A DNA stretch of 64,000 nt from Granulicella sp. L46 (GTDB lineage Bacteria > Acidobacteriota > Terriglobia > Terriglobales > Acidobacteriaceae), in the NCBI RefSeq assembly GCF_009765785.1, contig NZ_LMUT01000025.1, positions 406,890 to 470,889 on the forward strand, written 5' to 3'. The notes below the pieces were generated by a model, which had not been told where the DNA came from, ran no database searches, and was given only the letters and a program-made list of their open reading frames with translations. Numbering within the stretch: the first letter of the stretch is position 1; every line of letters begins with the position of its first letter. The position numbers and the translations under genes were made by a program. Positions 35,977-45,051 of the stretch are shown in pieces.

Positions 35977-37596
35977 ATGGAAGAAACAAATCACGCGACT
36001 GAGCTTTTGGGGTTGTCGCTCATTGGACAGAACGTTGGCTCAACTGCCGGACGATTGTTTCATGGAATTGATCCATCGAACGGCGAACAGTTGCAGCCCG
36101 CCTATACGACGACTTCAGAGGAAGAGATCGAGCGCGCGGCGGCGCTTGCATCAGAAGCCGCTGCAGAGTACAGCTCTCTCGCTCCGAGCCGACGAGCAGA
36201 GTTTCTCCGCCTTATCGCAGACCAAATTGAACAGCATTCCGAGCTAATCGTTAAAAGAGCACAAAGAGAGAGCGGATTGCCGATCCAGCGCTTGAACGGT
36301 GAACTCGCTCGCACTACGGGACAACTGCGTTTATTTGCAAAGATGGTGGAGGACGGCTGGTGGGTAGACGCGCGGATTGACACCGCCGACCCTACTCGAG
36401 AACCATCGCCGAAACCCGATGCTCGTTCTATGCTTCAGTCGCTCGGACCGGTGGTGATCTTCGGAGCAAGCAATTTTCCTCTTGCTTTCTCGGTGGCAGG
36501 CGGAGACACCGCATCCGCGCTTGCAGCGGGTTGTCCAGTAATCGTGAAAGCCCACCCAGCGCACCCCGGCGTAAGCGAACTTGTGGGCCGGATCATTCAA
36601 CAATCTGTATCCACTTGTTGTCTGCCCGAAGGCACGTTTTCATTGCTATTCGATGCTGGCATCGAGGTAGGAACCAAGCTTGCAGGGCATCGCCTGGTAA
36701 ATGCGGTGGCATTTACCGGGTCGGCAGCCGGCGGCAAGGCTTTGATGCGGGTTGCTGCAGATCGCCCCGTACCCATTCCGTGTTTTGCGGAGATGGGAAG
36801 TGTGAACCCTCTCGTAATTCTTCCCGGGGCGATGGAGCTCGATGCGCCGGGTGAAGCGAAGGGTTTGCTTGCGTCCTTCACGCTAGGATCGGGACAGTTC
36901 TGTACCAAGCCGGGTCTTGTTTTTATTCCAGAAGGTGAAAGTACAGAGAAATTCTTAGGCATTCTGCGGGACGGAGTGGCGGCCATGCCGCCCTCAGGCA
37001 TGCTCACCTTCGCAATGGCTTCAGCCTATCGTGATCGCACGACCCAAAGAGCTGCTACCGACTCAAGGCTCTTGGCTTGCTCCGGAGGGGACTGGCCGAA
37101 GCACAGCGCAGCGGCCGAGGTGAAACTCTTTCAGGTGGCGGTTGCTGAGTATCTCTCGGATAGACAGCTCAGCGAAGAAATCTTTGGACCATCGACGCTG
37201 CTTGTCAGCTATCACGACTCGCTAGAACTGATGGCTGCGATCCAGTTACTTGAGGGCCACCTTACGGCAACGGTTCATGGCACGGAAGCCGACCTCCGGC
37301 AGGCGGGCGATCTCATTGATGAGCTTCGAACCAAGGTTGGGCGGCTGCTATTCGCCGGCTATCCAACCGGCGTGGAAGTGGGTCACGCGATGATGCACGG
37401 GGGCCCGTACCCTGCGAGTTCGGACGCTAGATCGACTTCGGTGGGGACGCGCGCGATGTTGCGCTTTGTTCGACCAGTCTGCTACCAGGACGCTCCCGAT
37501 TGGCTATTACCACAGGAGTTGCGACGCACGAATCCTTTAGGCATCGTGCGTCTGTTGAACGGGGAATGGACCACTGCTGTCGAGGCCACTTCGTAA
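35977..37596 (+). CDS. Alpha-ketoglutarate semialdehyde (2,5-dioxovalerate) dehydrogenase
   Basis: 539 residues of the NADP-type aldehyde dehydrogenases that oxidise 2,5-dioxopentanoate to alpha-ketoglutarate. It shows FHGIDPSNGEQLQPAYT at the start, GPVVIFGASNFPLAFSVAGGDTASALAAGCPVIVKAHPAHPG, catalytic Glu E272 (AEMGSVNP) and catalytic Cys C309 (GSGQFCTKPG). This is the last step of non-phosphorylative pentose or uronate breakdown. It heads an operon with a FAH-family gene (27 bases apart) and an MFS permease. ATG 35977 is preferred to TTG 35956. Confidence 0.88.
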   Translation: MEETNHATELLGLSLIGQNVGSTAGRLFHGIDPSNGEQLQPAYTTTSEEEIERAAALASEAAAEYSSLAPSRRAEFLRLIADQIEQHSELIVKRAQRESGLPIQRLNGELARTTGQLRLFAKMVEDGWWVDARIDTADPTREPSPKPDARSMLQSLGPVVIFGASNFPLAFSVAGGDTASALAAGCPVIVKAHPAHPGVSELVGRIIQQSVSTCCLPEGTFSLLFDAGIEVGTKLAGHRLVNAVAFTGSAAGGKALMRVAADRPVPIPCFAEMGSVNPLVILPGAMELDAPGEAKGLLASFTLGSGQFCTKPGLVFIPEGESTEKFLGILRDGVAAMPPSGMLTFAMASAYRDRTTQRAATDSRLLACSGGDWPKHSAAAEVKLFQVAVAEYLSDRQLSEEIFGPSTLLVSYHDSLELMAAIQLLEGHLTATVHGTEADLRQAGDLIDELRTKVGRLLFAGYPTGVEVGHAMMHGGPYPASSDARSTSVGTRAMLRFVRPVCYQDAPDWLLPQELRRTNPLGIVRLLNGEWTTAVEATS

Positions 37597-37623
37597 GCGA
37601 CATCCCAAACAGAGAGGCACGCA

Positions 37624-38445
37624 ATGAAGCTCTACAAGACCGACAACGGCCCCTACATCGAATCTGCTGGGAACTGGTATGCCGTTCCAGAGAACAACTT
37701 CGACCATCTTCTAAACCAGGCAGATTTAGACGGCTATCTCGCTGAGATCGTCGCTACCGGACACGTTGTGTCTCGCCCAAGCAAAATTCTCGCCCCCATT
37801 GGAAGTCAGGAGGTCTGGGCATCGGGGGTGACCTACTTCCGTAGCCGTAATGCGCGCATGGAGGAAAGCAAGGAAGTTGGGGGAGGAGATTTCTATGAAC
37901 GTGTTTACTCCGCCGAACGACCAGAGCTGTTCTTCAAGTCTGTTGCCAACAAAGTGATTGGCCCAGGCGGGAAGGTCCGCATTCGCCGAGACGCAGCCTG
38001 GTCCGTGCCCGAACCCGAACTGGTATTGGTTGTCAATTCAAAGGCAAAAATTATCGGGTACACGGTAGGCAATGATATGAGTTCCCGCGACATCGAGGGG
38101 CTCAATCCGCTCTATCTCCCCCAAGCGAAAGTCTACGATGGCGCATGCGCGATTGGTCCATGCATTCTTGTGCAGCCTGACTACCTCCCATCTTCAACCG
38201 AAATCAGTATTGAGATCATTCGAAAAGCGGCGTCCGCTTTCGTCGGCACCGTGCAATTGAACGAGATGAAGCGCTCACCGAAAGAGCTAGTTGAATTTCT
38301 GTATCGCGAAAACACCTTTGAAGCCGGCTGCATACTCTTTACTGGCACGGGGATCGTACCGCCTGATTCCTTTACGCTGCAGGCGGAAGACGAGATTCGC
38401 ATAGCAATTGAAGGTATAGGACAACTGGTGAACTCCGTCGCATAG
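37624..38445 (+). CDS. FAH-family protein, probable 2-keto-3-deoxy-pentonate dehydratase
   Basis: 273 residues. The C-terminal FAH fold is clear: PELFFKSVANKVIGPGGKVRIRRDAAWSVPEPELVLVV (metal-binding E-x-E), IIGYTVGNDMSSRDIEG, GTGIVPPDSFTLQAEDEI. In known Weimberg-type pathways a FAH-family enzyme dehydrates 2-keto-3-deoxy-arabonate or -xylonate to alpha-ketoglutarate semialdehyde. That product is the substrate of the enzyme encoded 27 bases upstream, so context supports this role. Other FAH hydrolases remain possible. Confidence 0.78.
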   Translation: MKLYKTDNGPYIESAGNWYAVPENNFDHLLNQADLDGYLAEIVATGHVVSRPSKILAPIGSQEVWASGVTYFRSRNARMEESKEVGGGDFYERVYSAERPELFFKSVANKVIGPGGKVRIRRDAAWSVPEPELVLVVNSKAKIIGYTVGNDMSSRDIEGLNPLYLPQAKVYDGACAIGPCILVQPDYLPSSTEISIEIIRKAASAFVGTVQLNEMKRSPKELVEFLYRENTFEAGCILFTGTGIVPPDSFTLQAEDEIRIAIEGIGQLVNSVA

Positions 38446-38479
38446 CCCTGTGGCTGCGACACGGCATGCGAGGAGCGTC

Positions 38480-39787
38480 ATGGCTACAAAGAGTGTGGTC
38501 CCGATACGGCTGTTGCTTGCTCTGTGGCTGTTCGTACTGAGTGCGGTTTCTTTTCTTGATCGGACAAACATTTCGATTGCCGGGCCCCAGATTATCCGCT
38601 CCTATGGGATCAGCAATCAGCGACTCGGCTGGATATTCAGCGCGTTTTTAATCGGCTACGCAGGCTGCCAGATCCCCGCCGGATGGCTGGTCGCGAAATA
38701 TGGACCGCGCCTGGTGCTCACCGTCAGTGTGGTTTCCTGGGGCGTCATCACGGCTCTCACGACCATTGTTCCTGTGACATCCGCAGCACTTTCGATATTC
38801 TTAATTCTTCGATTAATATTGGGCGCGAGTGAAGCAGCTATGTATCCAGGAGCCAATCAATTTGTGGCACGGTGGATACCCCTAGGCGAACGAGGCAGGA
38901 TAAATGGGTTGATTTTCGCAGGTGTTGGTGCCGGCAGCGGCCTCACCCCGCCCTTGCTGGTTTGGCTGATCGCACACCACGGTTGGAGATCTGCGTTTTG
39001 GTTCAGTGCCATCGCCGGTGCGGTAGCCGGAGCCATATGGTGGTTTGCTGCACGCGATACACCAGAGCAACACCCACTCGTCTCCGAATCGGAGCTCGCT
39101 CTCATCACACAACAACAAGCGAAGCTACCCGATGACATCCAATTGGATCCGAAACCTTGGTGGGCAGGAGAAACACAGATTTCGTGGCGCTCCATAATGT
39201 CATCGCGCGACCTCCCGGCACTCATGCTGTCCTACTTCAGTTTCTGCTATATCGCATGGATATTCTTTAGCTGGTTCTTCATTTATATGGCACAAGCACG
39301 TGGCTTCGATATTAAGTCCAGCGCACGCTTTACCATGCTGCCGTTTCTTTCGATGACTGTGTGTTGCCTCGCTGGCGGAGCTCTAAGCGACATTTTCAGT
39401 CGCAAGTTCGGGCTTCGCGCAGGTCGGTGCCTCTTGGCCGCGACCGCCTCGGTGTTTACCGGAGTCTTTCTGGTCCTCGGCTCGCAGGTGCACAACCCTG
39501 CATTTGGAGGCATTATTCTGGCCGGTGGCGCAGGAATGTTGTATATCGGGCAAAGCTCGTATTGGTCCGTCTCGATCGAGATCGCAGGAAATCGCTCGGG
39601 TATCTACTCCAGCATCATTAACATGTCCGGACAAATAGGTGGCGCTGTCACCGCCTCGCTGACACCTTGGGTGGCGAAGCGCTACGGATGGTCGAGTTCG
39701 TTTGGAGTCGCGGCCGCTCTCGCCGGCGTATCCGCGGTGTGCTGGCTCTTGGTACGACCGGAACGCAATTTGTCAGTGGGCAATTGA
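38480..39787 (+). CDS. MFS permease of the anion:cation symporter (hexuronate/aldonate) type
   Basis: 435 residues with about twelve membrane segments. It resembles ACS-family sugar-acid transporters: DRTNISIAGPQI near the first helix, GWIFSAFLIGYAGCQIPAGWLVAKYGPR (loop 2-3 motif) and GASEAAMYPGANQFVARWIPLGERGR. Members import hexuronates, galactonate or tartrate. As third gene after the semialdehyde dehydrogenase and FAH genes it probably imports a pentonate. ATG 38480 is chosen because GAGGAG lies just upstream. Confidence 0.88.
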   Translation: MATKSVVPIRLLLALWLFVLSAVSFLDRTNISIAGPQIIRSYGISNQRLGWIFSAFLIGYAGCQIPAGWLVAKYGPRLVLTVSVVSWGVITALTTIVPVTSAALSIFLILRLILGASEAAMYPGANQFVARWIPLGERGRINGLIFAGVGAGSGLTPPLLVWLIAHHGWRSAFWFSAIAGAVAGAIWWFAARDTPEQHPLVSESELALITQQQAKLPDDIQLDPKPWWAGETQISWRSIMSSRDLPALMLSYFSFCYIAWIFFSWFFIYMAQARGFDIKSSARFTMLPFLSMTVCCLAGGALSDIFSRKFGLRAGRCLLAATASVFTGVFLVLGSQVHNPAFGGIILAGGAGMLYIGQSSYWSVSIEIAGNRSGIYSSIINMSGQIGGAVTASLTPWVAKRYGWSSSFGVAAALAGVSAVCWLLVRPERNLSVGN

Positions 39788-39896
39788 GTGAGATCCCAAG
39801 ATCCACTTCCGCAGAACAGAGGTTTCGGTAACTTGCTTCTGGCGGTGGCCCACAAAACCTCCTGCGTCGCGACTACAATGCCCGTAAGGAGTGCCC

Positions 39897-40172
39897 ATGT
39901 CGCAGCCAAAGCCGGGGGACCGATTCTCATTCTCCTTTCTCGACGAGGAAGGAGAGCGATCGCACAGAGCCGTCGTCGAAAGCATCCTGTCCAACAGCGA
40001 GGAGGGCCTCTCCCCGGAGATCGACGACTATGTAGCCGACTGGCTCGAAGCGCTCCCTCTCGACCCGCCTCCCACCTCAGACGTTCCCGTCAAATCCTTC
40101 ACCGTCATGCTCGGCACCAACAACAAAACCTACATTCAGGGCCGCCTCGTCACCCTGACCTTCGAGCATTAG
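39897..40172 (+). CDS. Small acidic hypothetical protein
   Basis: 91 residues, no family recognised. It is hydrophilic and acidic in the middle (SEEGLSPEIDDYVADWLEALPLDPPP), with two predicted strands at the C-terminus (SFTVMLGTNNKTYIQGRLVTLTFEH). AAGGAG (39886-39891) is five bases from ATG 39897, so translation is likely. It lies 38 bases before the DksA-like gene and may be transcribed with it. Confidence 0.65.
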   Translation: MSQPKPGDRFSFSFLDEEGERSHRAVVESILSNSEEGLSPEIDDYVADWLEALPLDPPPTSDVPVKSFTVMLGTNNKTYIQGRLVTLTFEH

Positions 40173-40210
40173 TCACGTTGGCGTAGACTGCAGGAACTGC
40201 GGAGGGCGTT

Positions 40211-40570
40211 ATGGCTTACGAAGAATACAAAGTCCTGCTTTTGGCCAAACAGCGGGAGTTGCTCGCTCAGCAGAACCTCGCCGAACACGACGCCCGGGGC
40301 GAGGCTGGCGAACGCGTCCGTGATTGGAGCGATGAAAGCGTCGCAGACGAAGATTCAGGCCTGTCTCTGAAGGAAGCAGATCAGGACACCGCGCTATTGC
40401 AGCAGGTTCGGGCCGCCTTGCAACGCATCGAAAACGGCAACTACGGCAAATGCCGGGTGGACGGCAGACCCGTCGAAGAAAAGCGCCTCAAACAGATACC
40501 CTGGGCCGTCTATTGCCTGAAACACCAGCTGGAACTCGAGGAAACCTCCCCTCCTCCGGCCACCCTCTAA
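40211..40570 (+). CDS. DksA/TraR-like protein with altered zinc finger
   Basis: 119 residues. A coiled-coil N-terminal half with an acidic tip (DWSDESVADEDSGLSLKEADQDTALLQQVRAALQRIENGNYG) is followed by a DksA-type finger (GKCRVDGRPVEEKRLKQIPWAVYCLKHQ). Two of the four zinc cysteines are replaced, giving C-x2-D...C-x2-H. Members enter the RNA polymerase secondary channel and alter initiation. The replacements may weaken zinc binding or make the finger redox-insensitive. It is flanked by two small genes of unknown function. Confidence 0.85.
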   Translation: MAYEEYKVLLLAKQRELLAQQNLAEHDARGEAGERVRDWSDESVADEDSGLSLKEADQDTALLQQVRAALQRIENGNYGKCRVDGRPVEEKRLKQIPWAVYCLKHQLELEETSPPPATL

Positions 40571-40574
40571 CTCT

Positions 40575-40778
40575 ATGTCCCACGGCGATACGTACCCTAT
40601 GCCCGGCCTCACTCCCCAGCAGCACCTCGACATCCTTCTCGATCATCTGGCCGAGGCCGAGCGCCAATACGCGGCTGGCGTTCCCTACCCCGATAAAGCC
40701 GGAGGCAACTGGCCCGATAAGATCGACACCATCAAAAAGCACATCGCGCAAGCCCGCGAGATCATCGCCAACGACTAG
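40575..40778 (+). CDS. Small hypothetical protein downstream of the DksA-like gene
   Basis: 67 residues, starting 4 bases after the DksA-like stop. It has a helical composition (TPQQHLDILLDHLAEAERQY and KIDTIKKHIAQAREII), with no known motif. The close spacing suggests co-translation with the DksA-like gene. Confidence 0.6.
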   Translation: MSHGDTYPMPGLTPQQHLDILLDHLAEAERQYAAGVPYPDKAGGNWPDKIDTIKKHIAQAREIIAND

Positions 40779-40879
40779 CCCCGCGGGCTGCCCCACAATC
40801 TGCCTCTGGCATTCAACTATTGACGACACGCCAAGTCACTCATTGAGGGCTATCACCGTCTGAAAGATCAACGTTCCCT

Positions 40880-40964
40880 GAAAACGGTGTTTTCGGAAAC
40901 TTGACCAATCCGGTGGCCAAAACACCCGAAGTTGCCAATAACGAGACTTTGCAGGCATCTCACT
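40880..40964. repeat. Composite dispersed repeat, copy 3
   Basis: The perfect palindromic core GAAAAC-GGT-GTTTTC lies at 40880-40894, followed by GGAAACTT. The block at 40945-40964 (GACTTTGCAGGCATCTCACT) is shared with copy 2 at 19 of 20 positions. Confidence 0.65.
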
Positions 40965-41461
40965 CATTCGCTTGTCCAGTGCACCGCCATCCTGGCGTTT
41001 TTCTGTCCTAGGGTCGCTCGGCCCTACTTAGGGCAGTGCGCCTTGGGCGCGCCTGTGTTTGAACGCAGACATGACGAAGGCGACAGCATGGGCGGAGTCC
41101 GTCCGTGAACACGTCTCTTCGCCTTGATGGGATGACGGTGCTGCTGAGTATGGGCCGCAGCGAGTTTTTCGCTTCGGCGGAAGGAACTCGTGAATGCACA
41201 ATGCTTTCGGTTCCAGGGCAGTCATAAAAGTCAATTCTCCAGCCGCACGCCTGTCGGACAGCAGGTCCCTCAACGGTATGAGCACCATGCATCTTATTGC
41301 GACGAACATGCATCTTTGTGAATCCCGCCTTCGTCTTTAAATGGTGTAGTTCAGTTCCACCCCCACAACAGTTGATACGAGTGTCAAACATTGATGAATT
41401 GCGTCGGTATCTCGACGCTCCGCACTGCTCCTACCCTTTCTTTTGGGCAATTTCTCTCTAA

Positions 41462-41477
41462 TTGATTTGGCAATCAA
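41462..41477. promoter_or_regulatory. Inverted repeat upstream of the second TonB receptor
   Basis: TTGATT-TGGC-AATCAA, a perfect 6-base inverted repeat with a 4-base centre, 64 bases upstream of the receptor start. The size and position fit a repressor or activator site. No regulator gene is adjacent. Confidence 0.35.
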
Positions 41478-41540
41478 ATTGTCTGCAGTTAGCTCGTCAA
41501 CGGAATTACCAACACGTTACCCGTATAGGAAATTTGCCTC

Positions 41541-44500
41541 ATGAAACAGATTCAGGCCCCCGAAGCAGCACTCCTTCAGTTCTCCCGCATTTCCCCCCAG
41601 AAATTCTTCCTCGCATTGGCCCTGCTGTTGGCATCCCTCGTGCTCCCGAGGTATCTGCACGCACAAAACTCCGTAACCGGTGCTCTCACCGGCGTGGTTC
41701 AGGATCCGACGGGCGCTATGGTTCCGGGAGCCAACGTCAAGATTGTCGATACCGCCACCAACGCAACCATTAATGTCAAAACCAATGATGCGGGACGCTA
41801 CACCGCCTCCCTCCTCAAGCCCTCCAGCTATCAGGTCACCGCCAGCGCCAACGGTCTCTCCGGTTCACCGACAACGGTCACCGTACTTGTCGGCCAGGTG
41901 CCTAACCTCGACCTCACCGTGAACCCGGCCAACACGGCCAGCACCGTCACGGTAACCGCTCAGGTCGTGCAGTTAACCGATACGCAGTCCCCGGACTCGG
42001 TCACCACCCTCACCGAACAGCAGGTCCAGAGCCTTCCCGCTCCCGGCGGAGACATTTCGACCGTCGCCTACACCGCTCCTGGTGTTGTCCTCAACTCCGG
42101 CGGAGCCTACGGCAACTTCAGCTCGGACGGCCTGCCCGGCACCTCTAATCTCTATGTCTTGAACGGCTATGACGACGAAGATCCCTTCCTGAACCTCAAC
42201 AACTCCGGTTCCAGCAACCTCACCCTTGGCCAGGGCGAAATCTCCGAGGCCGCCGTGGTGCAGAACGGCTACAGTGCGCAGTACGGCCGCGCCGCCGGGA
42301 TCATCATCGACTGGACCACCAAGTCGGGCAGCAACCACTTCCACGGAGCCGCCGACTACTGGTACAACGGCAGCGCCCTCAACGCCAATGACTGGTTCCG
42401 CAAGCAGTCAGGCGTCGGTCGCCCCCACGCCGTCTCCAACCAATGGGCAGCCAACGGCGGTGGCCCCATCATCAAGGACAAGCTCTTCTTCTTCGCCGAC
42501 TACGAAGGCCTTCGTTATGTCCTGCCGGCGTCCGGCTACGTCGCCTTCCCAACGCAGCCCTTTGAGCAGGCGCTGCTGGCCCGAGTGCCCGCGGCGAATG
42601 TGCCCTTCTATCAGCAGGCCTTCAACCTCTACAACGCGTCGCCTAACTATGCCAACGCGGTCCCGGTCACCACAGGCAACGGCCTTCTCCAGGACAGTAC
42701 CGGCACCCTGGGTTGCGGATCGGCTGCCGCTCTTGGTATTGCCGCGCCTGGCGGTGGCACCTTCGGCACCACCGCTCCCTGCACCGCCGCCGCTCTCGGT
42801 ACGGCTTCCAATACGAACGAGGAGTGGCTCTTCACCGGTCGCGCCGACTGGAACATCAGCCCCAGGAACAAGCTCTTCGGACGCTACAAGATGGATCGCG
42901 GCTCTCAGCCCACCTACACCAACTTCGTCAGCCCGGTCTTCAACACCATCAGCAAGCAGCCAGCCTATGAAGGTCAGTTGAACGATACCTACATCGTCAA
43001 GCCCAACATCATCAATCAATTCATCTTCGCCGCCAACTGGTACACCGCTTTCTTCGGACCTGCGGATACAAACGCAACGCTGGCGGCCTTCCCCACCTAT
43101 CTCAGCTCGATCCTCGATGGCGGCTCCAATGGATCCGCGGCTTTCGCAGGCAACATGGTGCTGGGGCTGCCTAACAGCTATATCGACGGCCGCAACATTA
43201 CCCAGTATCAGTTCGTCGACGACCTCTCCATCGTCAAGGGCAACCATACTCTTCGCTTCGGCTATGACTTCCGTCGAGTCGATATCTCCGACTTCGACTC
43301 GCAGCAGAATTTCGCAGGAACCTACGCTCTCTTCATGAGCGATTTCGCGAACGGATCCATGAACCCGGCCGGCTTTAGTGATGGTTCGAACTTCTCTCAA
43401 TCGCTCACCAACCAAAAGACGGCTTACCTCGCCCTCTACAATTTGGGCGTGTATGCGCAGGACCAATGGCAGATCCAACCCAGGCTGAAGCTGACTCTCG
43501 GCATCCGTTTCGACCGTACCGGCAATCCGCTCTGCAACAATAACTGCTTCTCGCTCTACAATGGCGCCTTCCCGCACCCCGGCGTCACCACGATGACTCC
43601 CTATAACCAGCTGATCACTTCCAACCAGGCCCACCCCTTCGCCAGCGTCCCCAAGATCAATCCGCAGGGCCGCATCGGCTTCAACTATGACGTCACCGGC
43701 AACGGCCGCACTGTTATCCGCGGCGGCTTTGGTATGTTTACCGATCTCTATCCGGCCGGCTTCCTCGATGGCTTCATCGATAACCTGCCCAACGTCTATA
43801 GCACGACCATCACCACCGGGGATATTGGCAACGCCACCGTTCCTGGAACGGCCATGGCCAACTCCCTCGCCTCGTTCAATGCCGTCGAGGCCGGCATCTC
43901 CACCGGAGCCAGCTCAGACTCCTTGTCCCAGGCCGTCCCCTCCTACGCGCCTCCAACCTTCACCGTCGCCCCACACGAGTTCAAGAACCCGACTTACCTT
44001 GAGTTCAGCCTGCAGCTTCAGCACCAGTTCACCAGGAGTGATGCCGTTATCCTGGCCTACGCTGGCAACACCGGTTACGACGAGATCATCACCAACGGTA
44101 CCGTCAACGCGGCCTCCGCCACCAACTTTGGTGGTCTGCCCACAGGTCAGCCTGATCCGAACTTTGCGGGTGTGATCAGCTACACCAATGCCGCGCATTC
44201 GAACTACAACGGCGCCTCCATTACCTACAAGCACGCCGACAGCAAGGGCCTCACCGTCGACGCAACCTACACCTACAGCAAGGCCATGGATGATTCCTCC
44301 AACGGCGGCATCACCAACGAGCCTTTCAACTTCAACTCCTTCAACGCCAGATCCAACTGGCAGATCGATCCCAACAGCGTGGGCCGTCTGAACTACTCGG
44401 TGTCCGACTACGACATCCGCAACAGTTTCCTGCTGGACTTCGTCTACGCCCTGCCGTTCCAGTTCCACAACCCCATCGAGAACCAGGTGCTGAGCGGCTG

Positions 44501-44999
44501 GACCGTCTCCGGCAAGAGCTTCTACCGCAGCGGTCAACCCTTCACCGTCTACAACAGCGCCGCGTCCGCCGCCAACACCAACGGCACGGATCTTAGCGGC
44601 GTCCTGGTCGACATCACCAATCCAAGCATCAACCATCACTGCGGTTCGAGTGCCGCGGTCACGCCTTGCCTAAGCACCGCGGAGTTCACCCCCTACAACA
44701 CCCAGACCGACTTCGGCAATGCTCCGCGCAACCAGTTCACCGGACCGCACTACGCAGACACCGATCTCGCAGTGAATAAGAGGCTCTACCAGCGCAACTC
44801 TCTGAGTGTCCAGATCGGTGCGAATGCCTTCAACGTCTTCAACCATCCGAACTTCGCCTTGCCGGCTGCAGACATCGCTAGCGGCGGCTTTGGAACCATC
44901 ACCTCCATCGCAGCTCCGCCCACCAGCCCCTACGGATCCTTCCAGGGCGCAGGTGTTGGCGGCCGCGTTGTCCAGGTCTTCGGCAAAGTCAACTTCTGA
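41541..44999 (+). CDS. Oar-like TonB-dependent outer-membrane receptor (2)
   Basis: 1,152 residues. The signal peptide (LALALLLASLVLPRYLHAQ) is followed by a carboxypeptidase-regulatory-like domain (GVVQDPTGAMVPGANVKIVDTA), a plug with LYVLNGYDDEDPFLNL and a beta-barrel ending in VFGKVNF. Codons end in C or G far more often than in the other receptor gene or most neighbours, as in strongly expressed genes of GC-rich bacteria or in transferred DNA. The substrate is unknown. It is monocistronic, with a strong terminator at 45024-45051. Confidence 0.93.
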   Translation: MKQIQAPEAALLQFSRISPQKFFLALALLLASLVLPRYLHAQNSVTGALTGVVQDPTGAMVPGANVKIVDTATNATINVKTNDAGRYTASLLKPSSYQVTASANGLSGSPTTVTVLVGQVPNLDLTVNPANTASTVTVTAQVVQLTDTQSPDSVTTLTEQQVQSLPAPGGDISTVAYTAPGVVLNSGGAYGNFSSDGLPGTSNLYVLNGYDDEDPFLNLNNSGSSNLTLGQGEISEAAVVQNGYSAQYGRAAGIIIDWTTKSGSNHFHGAADYWYNGSALNANDWFRKQSGVGRPHAVSNQWAANGGGPIIKDKLFFFADYEGLRYVLPASGYVAFPTQPFEQALLARVPAANVPFYQQAFNLYNASPNYANAVPVTTGNGLLQDSTGTLGCGSAAALGIAAPGGGTFGTTAPCTAAALGTASNTNEEWLFTGRADWNISPRNKLFGRYKMDRGSQPTYTNFVSPVFNTISKQPAYEGQLNDTYIVKPNIINQFIFAANWYTAFFGPADTNATLAAFPTYLSSILDGGSNGSAAFAGNMVLGLPNSYIDGRNITQYQFVDDLSIVKGNHTLRFGYDFRRVDISDFDSQQNFAGTYALFMSDFANGSMNPAGFSDGSNFSQSLTNQKTAYLALYNLGVYAQDQWQIQPRLKLTLGIRFDRTGNPLCNNNCFSLYNGAFPHPGVTTMTPYNQLITSNQAHPFASVPKINPQGRIGFNYDVTGNGRTVIRGGFGMFTDLYPAGFLDGFIDNLPNVYSTTITTGDIGNATVPGTAMANSLASFNAVEAGISTGASSDSLSQAVPSYAPPTFTVAPHEFKNPTYLEFSLQLQHQFTRSDAVILAYAGNTGYDEIITNGTVNAASATNFGGLPTGQPDPNFAGVISYTNAAHSNYNGASITYKHADSKGLTVDATYTYSKAMDDSSNGGITNEPFNFNSFNARSNWQIDPNSVGRLNYSVSDYDIRNSFLLDFVYALPFQFHNPIENQVLSGWTVSGKSFYRSGQPFTVYNSAASAANTNGTDLSGVLVDITNPSINHHCGSSAAVTPCLSTAEFTPYNTQTDFGNAPRNQFTGPHYADTDLAVNKRLYQRNSLSVQIGANAFNVFNHPNFALPAADIASGGFGTITSIAAPPTSPYGSFQGAGVGGRVVQVFGKVNF

Positions 45000-45023
45000 T
45001 CTCACCCCATCAGGAATTTCCAG

Positions 45024-45051
45024 GGGACGGCTTCGGCCGTCCCATTTTTTT
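45024..45051 (+). terminator. Intrinsic terminator after the second TonB receptor
   Basis: The stem GGGACGGC (45024-45031), TTCG tetraloop and GCCGTCCC (45036-45043) is followed by A and seven T. It is a textbook UUCG hairpin terminator, 25 bases after the stop codon. Confidence 0.92.

Larger units (their letters stand above)
40779..41540. other. Gene-free interval upstream of the second TonB receptor
   Basis: About 760 bases. It contains a composite repeat (40880-40964) and an inverted repeat close to the receptor gene (41462-41477). Minus-strand open frames at 41008-41391 have no recognisable product. A short minus-strand peptide ending in GVELNYTI near 41339 resembles the end of an outer-membrane barrel and may be a remnant. 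Confidence 0.55.

Noticed and set aside
41008-41391. Minus-strand frames upstream of the second receptor
   Set aside because: No family resemblance and no start signal. A short barrel-like C-terminus (GVELNYTI) near 41339 is too short to call more than a possible remnant.
42226-42981. 251-codon plus-strand frame inside the receptor gene
   Set aside because: It is rich in Ser, Pro, Thr and Arg, as expected from a shifted frame of a GC-rich gene.
42408-43634. 408-codon open frame antisense to the second TonB receptor
   Set aside because: It follows from the strong C/G bias at third positions of the receptor gene; the sequence is low-complexity and matches no family.
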